In this document: one piece after another, positions 56,521 to 64,000 of the stretch
Layout: each line of letters begins with the position of its first letter
Numbering within the stretch: position 1 is the stretch's first letter
DNA from: Cryptomeria japonica
Taxonomy: Eukaryota; Streptophyta; Pinopsida; Cupressales; Cupressaceae
Direction of reading: 5' to 3'
Assembly (NCBI RefSeq): GCF_030272615.1
Contig: NC_081406.1
Coordinates: forward strand, 263,902,624-263,966,623
Length of the DNA: 64,000 bases
Position numbers and translations under genes: made by a program
Notes under the pieces: generated by a model
What the model was told of the DNA's origin: nothing
Databases searched by the model: none
What the model saw: the letters and a program-made list of their open reading frames with translations, nothing else

Positions 56521-57278
56521 TAAGAATCAAATAGATGAAAGTCATAAAAACCCTTAAGTATCATAAAATAAAATATGGGGGGAAAAAATCTTATTCAAAT
56601 CATGTTTGAATTATTATGCTTCTGTAGAAGACAAAATAAAATCCCTATATTATTAAGGATCCTAGCAGGTATTTTGCCAAACTCCACATGGCTACACTGA
56701 AAGGGAACTATATTGATAAAGCATCAAAGGACGCTAAGACCCAAAAGTAATTTTATCAAAAAATAAAGATACATTGAAAACTCATTTATCGATAGAAGAT
56801 AAAGACCATTCTTCAAAAAATGACTGTTGGCAAGCCGAAATAATCTTCATTGAAAAGGGAAGCTACATCGAAAGGAAATAGTATCAAAGGAACATTTGAA
56901 GGTTTCTTCGAAACATATTGGTATAGCAATGGAAATCTAATAAGTATGTCATTCGAGCGAAAATGATTATTTCATCAAAATGTGGTGGACTCCACCAAAC
57001 AATCTTATTGCACCAAGCAAATGTCATGTCCACACAAAGTTTCAAATTGAAGCATTTTATGACCGTTCAAAGAATATTTTAAGGGTAGCACGAATAAAAC
57101 TTCAAAACTCAGATTGAAAGCCATCACTATGTCTATAAGAAAATTCGGAGGCCACTGCGAGTGGAGCGAGAAGAGCTGGATATCAGACATTGCTAGAGGT
57201 CCAAAATTGTCTGCAATGAAGTACCCAAGTCAATTGCATATTTTGCATATTTGGTGTTCTCTTTATTATAAAGACAAA
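56521..57278. other. Non-coding sequence before the unknown coding relic
   Basis: Repeated ATCGAAAG/TTGAAAAGG-type phrases occur between 56,690 and 56,930. A TTTATTATAAAG sequence (about 57,261) could act as a TATA box for the following frame, but that is weak. Confidence 0.35.
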
Positions 57279-60008
57279 ATGGAAGGAACCTCAAAGAAAC
57301 CTAGGGTTAGGAAACAAAAGGAAAACAAAAAATCAAGAGGAGGTTCGGGGGCCAAAAGGCATAAAAAGGAAGGAAGATCCTTGAACCAAGACCTCATGGA
57401 TCAATTCCTTGATTCTGGTCCTAAGTCCAAAAGAACAGTACACTCAAATCCTGACACAAAGTGATTAAGAGATAAGTTTGAGAATCGAGGAGATGTATGG
57501 ACCCGACAAAGGGGATATGAATTATTCTCATATCATTTTAGAAGGAGGAACATATCGAGACCAATATGAAATCTTTGGGTATACAATTTGGGAAAATTGG
57601 TGGTCCCTAATGTCTTTGTAAGTATATACCTGATGATAGCACTAGCCAATAATTATATCCCGCAAACAATGACCATATATGATGCTATTGGGGAATCATT
57701 TCTGCTAGTAACAAAAGATTATGTTTCTAGGGTATTTGATTTAGATCTCTCTTATCACAAGATAATTGACTTAGTCTATTTGTCCAATGAATACTGTAGA
57801 TTGGAAGATGTATACAACATATGGAGGTTGTCAGGAATACTGTAGATTGGAAGATGTATACAACATATGGAGGTTGTCAGTTCAGAGGCCCAAAAATGAT
57901 GAGAAGCTCTAGATATTTGATATTAGTGAGAAACCCCAATTTAATGTATACTTGTTTGAGAAGTACTTTAAGTATACTTATTATTCAATTTGCCAATCTT
58001 GGGTATAGAGGCTAAGTCTCTTATGGATATTGCACCGATGGTGTTGGCTACAGATGTTAAAACACAAGATGATCGTCCTTTTTATTATGTCTCATATGTA
58101 GTAGAAAAAAATAATCACAATTTGGAGGTTATAAAGAACAATCCAAATGAGATTTATTTTAAGCATTATTCTTTGCTTTTGCATATGCTACTGTATGTTG
58201 GTTAGATGATGAGCTTGTGAACAAATAATTTAATATTGATGAAGTATGATAAACATGGTTTTAGGAAACTAGTAGAAACGTGGACACCTATATGGGATAG
58301 CAGATATCCATGGGCTCAATATTTATATTTTGAAGAGCACTTTGTTTAGCCACTGCTTAAACTTTTAAGCCACCCATGCCGACACACATTCACCCCAGAG
58401 ATCAAGAATTTCCTCAAACCAAAGGAATATGATGAAAAGCAAATTGTAAATCATAACTGGGGGGTTGGTATGCTTTTAAGGACTATACAAAAATAAGGGT
58501 TTATGGATTCAAAGGTGTTCCTTTCCTCCTTCCTGGGACAATGCCAAACAAAATTTCCTATTTGGAAATTGTAAGGCAGTTAGCTACATCAAGTTCTATC
58601 CACCTAGGCTCACATGGAAAGCAATATCTTATTCCAGGAGCACTATGGTTTGGAGAGTTTCCAATTTTTTCCAACAAAAGGTATGATCTAATTGAGTCTA
58701 AGTTGGCCTATTATGGCTTATCCTCGAAAAAAGTTTGATCCTGGAGGATTCATTAGTCAAGATAAGTGATCACAAAGATTACGCTCCTATGAGCATGTGC
58801 CACTGGAACATGATGACCTTATAATAAACCTGGATGAATCACTAAACCTAGAAAAGTTGATGCATATGATAGAGTTGGAAAAGTTGAGGAATTGAGAAGA
58901 AACCATAATTTCCCTAGTTGTGTCACTTCCTTCAATATTAAAGACACTATTGTAAAGATAAACGAAAAGATTCTTCATATAGATGAGATAATTGAAGGAG
59001 TTCCATCATATGCTCTCAAAAGAGGGCCTCAAAGACTTAAGGGAGATAGTATTCGAGTTGTGACCCCTCTCATGCAGTTGTCACCATAGTCTACCTTCAA
59101 TTTGCATGATAATATTGAAGAAATGTTAGAAAGAGATACAAGCCACACCCTGGGGGTAGTCCTTGATTCTCATTAGGATAAGATGATTGTGGAAGATCCA
59201 CCTCAAACTGATGAAAATGATGATGTGAGGGAATTGGCTGGTAAAGAATTTATTGCAGATAATGAATTTATCCACACTCCCGAGTTTAAAACATTTTTGT
59301 ATAAATACAAAGGGAAATTGCCAAGGCAAAGTGTAAATACAATCACTACAAAAAATTGAAGTGGTTTGCTAAAGAAACTCTAAGATGATGTGGATAGTGA
59401 AATGAATAGAAAATTTTATAGAAGGCATGGATTATAATCATTCCTGAATGGGATATGTGTTCTTCCATTATATTTGATAGTTTTCTAAAAAAATCAAATC
59501 ACAAAGAAGAAAATGCTACCTGAAGATGTGGATAATATATACTCTAGCTCAGGATATGATCCTGATCAAAAAGTCTTGTTACAATGGGTACTATATCCAA
59601 AGAATAAAATGTCCACTATTGTAGACACTTATTAAGTCTTCGGCCACATAATGGTGCAAAGGATTGAGGAAACAAACCCCTTAGTTTCTGTAGGTTTAAA
59701 CAATAATGTTGCAAAGTTCAATAAAGAATAGATGGAACATCTAGTTAGGGAAAGAGATGTCTATAGAACCAAATATGAACAATTTGAAGAAAAAACATTG
59801 CATAATGAAGAAAGGATGAAATAAATTACTAAAAAAAGGGAGTTCTCATTTGAACGTGTGAAATGTGTTGTCCTGGCATCACAAGATAAATTATTGGAAA
59901 TATAGGGCAACGAAACTTGAAAAGAAGTTAAAGGAGAAAAATCAACAAGACAATAAAGTTGTATACAATATGATGGCAGAGTTGGTTACCATAGGTTTAA
60001 TGAAATGA
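57279..60008 (+). pseudogene. Unidentified coding region, broken
   Basis: Opens MEGTSKKPRVRKQKENKKSR (57,279), a strongly basic N-terminus. After frame changes it reads VVPNVFVSIYLMIALANNYI and ESFLLVTKDYVSRVFDLDLS, then (57,990-58,205) KSLMDIAPMVLATDVKTQDD and YYVSYVVEKNNHNLEVIKNN, then ETWTPIWDSRYPWAQYLYFE and LSHPCRHTFTPEIKNFLKPK. A charged, probably coiled-coil end follows (RERDVYRTKYEQFEEK, about 59,750). I know of no family match and see no enzyme motif. A perfect 46-bp duplication at 57,789 shifts the frame, and many stops follow. The length and the trailing purine tract suggest a retrotransposon-encoded protein, but this is a guess. Confidence 0.5.
57789..57880 (+). repeat. Perfect 46-bp tandem duplication
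   Basis: 57,789-57,834 and 57,835-57,880 are identical (each begins GAATACTGTAGATTGGAAG and ends GGTTGTCAG). As 46 is not a multiple of three it breaks the reading frame of the surrounding unidentified coding region. Confidence 0.95.
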
Positions 60009-60177
60009 TCTTTTATTCTAATGATTATTGGAGTATGAATTTTTAACTTATTTTTATTAAAAGATTAAAATACTTGTAAGGCTAATTAAGCCATGTAGTT
60101 AAGTTGCGTTCTTTCATCAAAAGACACGAAGTTTAAAATTAGATGTCTCTTCCATATATAAGGAAGTATTTTTGTTT
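60009..60177 (+). other. Non-coding tail after the coding relic
   Basis: AT-rich, no features seen. Confidence 0.4.
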
Positions 60178-60191
60178 CAAAAGGGGAGATA
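60178..60191 (+). promoter_or_regulatory. Possible polypurine tract
   Basis: CAAAAGGGGAGATA followed by TGAGAAGAA, the arrangement of a polypurine tract and LTR start. No matching upstream LTR was found in the window. Confidence 0.35.
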
Positions 60192-63100
60192 TGAGAAGAA
60201 TTTTAAAAGAAAGTAGAAGGAAAATTTTGGTAATATGTAAAAACTTCATTTCAGTAATATAAAATTTATCTGTTGTGGTGCATAATATCATTGTGTAATT
60301 TGGAATCATTTCTATTTTGTTGTATGGTTAAAGTAGCCATAATTATCTTAAGTATCTTATAATCAATTCTCTACTGCTATTTATATTAATTCATACATCA
60401 AGAGTGACTTGAGTTAGTCAAAGGACTTTGATTCCTTTGTGTGATTTCATTGGTGATACTTTTGAGAAAAGATATATTTGGTAAATCATAGAAATAGCTA
60501 AGTGTATGGATATTGAGAAAGAGAAAACTGATAGATCCACAAAAGGTGTGGATTTAAAAAATTGTCTAGCATGGTGATGCATATGGATATTTGATGCATT
60601 GATTGACTTCGTGGCCAATAGTGGAAAGACACTGATCTTATTTTAGAACCTTAAAATTCATTACACTCTCTGTTTATGTTTTATATTTGTGTACATTTTT
60701 TACTTAGAAGGCCAAAACATATCATATTATTTGATAAATTTTCTTTAACTCACTCAAGGTAAACCTACCTAGGTATTAGTAGAACCCAAAGGGTAGAGAT
60801 TTATTAACCGTGTCCGATTAATTCCATTAGTTAGGATAAATTGACTGTTGAACTTAACTATAGAATTTGGCTTATTCTTAGAGTCCAACAAAACCTGCAG
60901 GTTTGATTTCCAAAACATACTCCATCTATTATTCAATAATATATCAATACATGCACTTACAAAGCTAAAATAAACACTTCTAAAACATCAAGAATCTTCC
61001 ATGCATTCTCCATGTGTCCAAGCATGAATCCACATATCTTATGTTATGCTTCACATATGCACTCCTTAAAAATACTAATAAATATGACATCCTACTCACC
61101 CAACTAGCCTTTACCACTAAACATGTGTTTTCTTTTATATACATAAGCTCACACAAATACAACCAAGTGGTAAGATAAAACCATGAGTTCAAAAAGCCAT
61201 TGAACCCTCAATTAATATTGGGTACTAAGTTTTCACCTTACTAACCCAAATATTAAATAATTATCTTATGTTTACCACACATAAAATGACTAACCCAATG
61301 TTACAATACAAATTACAAGTGGTCCCAAATAATTACCTAGTGTGGTCTAAACACATCTTCTAGATGTACCACAACTAAATAATTATTTAATTACAACATT
61401 ATAATAAATCACTTTATCTAATGGTGTACAACGCTAAATCTTAAAAACTATTTGTACCATCACCATCAATGGCATTATATTCTCCACCACATCCTTTACA
61501 AAATTAAATCTCGAATACCTAAAGAACCTCGTGGTAAGGGTTGTGATTGTAGCTCAATTAGGATTTTAAGCTGAAACAATTTTAATTGTATTAGCTAAAG
61601 TTGCATGCCCTTGCACTTGCCTATCAGCTCCAAGGCCTAACAAATCATGATATTTTATAGTGTTTAATAGTGTTACTAGATAAATCATGCCTTGTCTTGT
61701 GGGCCCCAAATCACCACTTTCATAACTCTTTTTTGGGTAATAGTTTCCCCTAATTCTTTTTTTTCTTTCCCAACATCAATCAAACTAGGTTTATATGAAT
61801 ATTGTACATTAGGATTTGAGGGTTTCTCTTCCTTTTTAGTATCAAATTGAGCATCATTTTATTTAAAGTAGTTCTCTCTATTACAAAACTCACCAAACTC
61901 TTCATATTTTGAGTTGTTTTAAAAATATACAAGTATTTTATTCACCCAGATCCTTCCTTACATACCAAAATATTCTCTTTTTAAAAACTAGATTTTCAAC
62001 AATTGTTTGATAAAAAATAATGTATCTCTTGGTTAGAATATCTAGTTGTGACTATATTTTTAAATGCAATGCCATTATTTCTTAATACCTTTCTCGAAAG
62101 AATTATCTTCCATTTTTATTTTCAATCTTTCTAGCAAGAGTTCACTTTCATGTTGAAATCTAGATGCATCATTCTTATTGGTCACAAATTTGCTTTAATC
62201 ACCTCACATGGGTCATATTGTTATTGAGAGTCAATATCAAATCTAAAAATTTATAAAATATTATGTGCCATAGTGAATGTATTTCTCTTGAATGTGAACC
62301 CTCCATATGTAAAAAGGTAACGAAGGAAACATGGAAGGAAATATGAACTTTTTTTACTGACTAACAAAGTATAGTTGAATTGTACCTTCTATTCAATCAC
62401 AAGTGTTCAAATAAAAAAACCATCTCTATCACATGTATTGGAATTTTCTAGGGCTCTACTACTAATCCATAAAATATTAACTCAATACATTCTTCCATGA
62501 AGTACTTGTTATCCAAATGTATGTTTTTCTTAGTTGAATGAAATTTATACAAGACTCAAGACATCTAGGTATTCGAGTATTTGTAATTGTATCATAAATT
62601 GGATCTAAAAGTTAGTGGTGCAGAGAACCTCTTGGTTTTCGAGTTTTTTTGTTGTTTGTGTGTTGGTAGGCGGTCTTACACCATAGGATGGTGTTTTGAA
62701 TCAATGTGGATCTTTGGAACCTATGAATGTAATTAAGAACATCTTGTAAGGTCAGTTGGCTCTAGGTCATTTATAAACCTAGTGACCAACTCTGACCATG
62801 GGTTCATGTAGGGTAGGAGGTATGTTGTTAGGTTCTCCTAAGTTTTTTTAGGCTTAGGGTTGGTCTACAAGTCCATTGGGGCCTTTGGAATGTCAAATAT
62901 GACAAGTTGTCAAAAATTGTAAAAAGTTGCAAAAGTTGCTAAGCAACATTTACCCACCGATTGGCAAAGAAGTTCCAACGGTCATAACTAGTTGGAAATC
63001 AGTTGTAGCAGTGGGGGAAGGCCTATTGTGTGCCTTGGAGATCATCTATGAGGAGGTTGGATGATGAATGTATGAAGTTGGTGGTTTGAATAAACAAAAA

Positions 63101-64000
63101 AACTTAGATTTTTCCCATTTTCACTGGTTTTCTGTACTGTACGATCTGACAGAGGATTGGTTAGCATGAAAATTTGAATTGGTTAGATTATGGTGTGAAT
63201 TCAAGCTCTAATGCAAGTAGTCTGACTCGAATTGGTGGATTTTGGAGTAAGTTGTGGGTAGTTTGCCAAAAACTATCACTGAAAGACCCGGTTCATAGGG
63301 TTTCATAAAAAACACGACCCTAACTTGTAGATCCTACTGAGGAATTCAACGGCCCTTTGGGAAATGCAGGTTAAGGGTGTGTATATTGTGATTACAAAAG
63401 GGTGGAATCTGGGAGTGAGTTTTGGTGTGGTTTCCACCATACCCTAGGTTGAACAAAACCATGTGTTTAACCTAGCCTCGAGGAGGAATGAGAAGACAGT
63501 CACCTAAGGAGTGTTTTGGAATTGGTCTAAAGGTTGTTTTGGTTCATTAGATACCCAAGGAACATGCCCAAGGAGTGAGTTAGGTTCTGCAAACCCATTC
63601 TTAAGTAGTTTATTTGGAAAATAGACCTATTAGGTCAACAAACCCAGTAGGTACTTAGGGGTGCTGGAGCAAGGTCGTAACTCTATCTCTTGGATTTGGA
63701 TGTAAGTCCCAAAAGGGCACTTTGAAATGTAATTTGTTCCTAGGATTCTTTGAGGGAAATTTGAATTATTTGAGAAATACTAGTTAGATAGGGCTACAAG
63801 GAGTATGCCTAATTGGGGGTTCCTTGACCTGGGTGTAGTAGGAAGTATTCAAAATTGGGTGAAAGGAATACGATGAGTGTCCTTGGTTGTCAAATATCCC
63901 TAAAACTCCTTATAAAGTGCTATGGTTGATTGAGTACATTGGTGTGTGTGTAGAACCCTAGTTGTGGGTTGAGACAAGCCTTGTCTAGGCTTAGAAGGTT
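60192..64000. other. Intergenic sequence, unrecognised
   Basis: 60,192-62,600 is AT-rich with no supported feature. 62,600-64,000 has a different texture (less AT-rich, long runs without stops in places, GGTTTTGG and AAGGAGTG phrases) resembling 40,480-41,400. It may be a long LTR or leader, but no boundary or partner was found. Confidence 0.35.

Noticed and set aside
61530-61620. tRNA-like or SINE-like A/B box pattern near CTCGTGGTAAGGGTTGTGATTGTAGCTC
   Set aside because: No cloverleaf and no acceptable B box could be drawn.
40480-64000. Possible shared LTR between 40,480-41,400 and 62,600-64,000
   Set aside because: Only a similar texture was seen. No collinear stretch of convincing identity was found by eye.

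Overview
This window is plant nuclear DNA, and the layout suggests a large, retrotransposon-rich genome of gymnosperm (conifer) type. That organism call is an inference from one short host gene in 64 kb, deep nesting of long-LTR elements and AT-rich decayed intergenic sequence. No bacterial, organellar, rRNA, tRNA or CRISPR features were seen.

Region 1 (1-3,150) holds the last seven exons of an F-box/leucine-rich-repeat gene of the FBL3 type, on the + strand and cut by the left edge. Its F-box lies outside the window. Region 2 (3,151-11,182) is non-genic. It has two tandem duplications, a repeated promoter-like block ending in a TATA box, an LTR-like end with a primer-binding-site-like sequence, and a decayed gag fragment.

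Region 3 (11,183-34,548) is a minus-strand Ty3/gypsy-type element, called gypsy-H here. It has ~1.2 kb LTRs and an internal part that encodes only a glutamine-rich gag-like protein, with no pol seen. Three later insertions split it: Copia-A (14,850-21,784, + strand, decayed gag-pol), Copia-C (23,536-29,346, minus strand, perfect TGTGA target duplication, no pol, but a zinc-knuckle ORF plus a large unrecognised second ORF) and a solo LTR (31,461-32,911, target duplication GTTCC).

Region 4 (34,630-50,964) is a second gypsy element, gypsy-2, on the + strand with target duplication AGGGT. It has an unusual acidic-repeat ORF and a retropepsin relic, and is interrupted by an LTR-like insertion and by Copia-B (about 41,430-48,517, minus strand, decayed gag-pol).

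Region 5 (50,970-64,000) is AT-rich sequence holding a miniature LTR element (54,787-56,419) whose 360-bp interior is a degenerate minisatellite, and a broken unidentified coding region (57,279-60,008) with a purine tract behind it.

Copia-A, Copia-B, Copia-C and the solo LTR share short LTR modules (a hairpin-forming block and CCGGTTAAGGG-type repeats). The three Copia elements also share a conserved multi-polypurine-tract region. This suggests one Sirevirus-like family in which Copia-C could have been mobilised by proteins of autonomous relatives. Every element copy here looks inactive. All positions were read by eye, and no alignment or database search was run.
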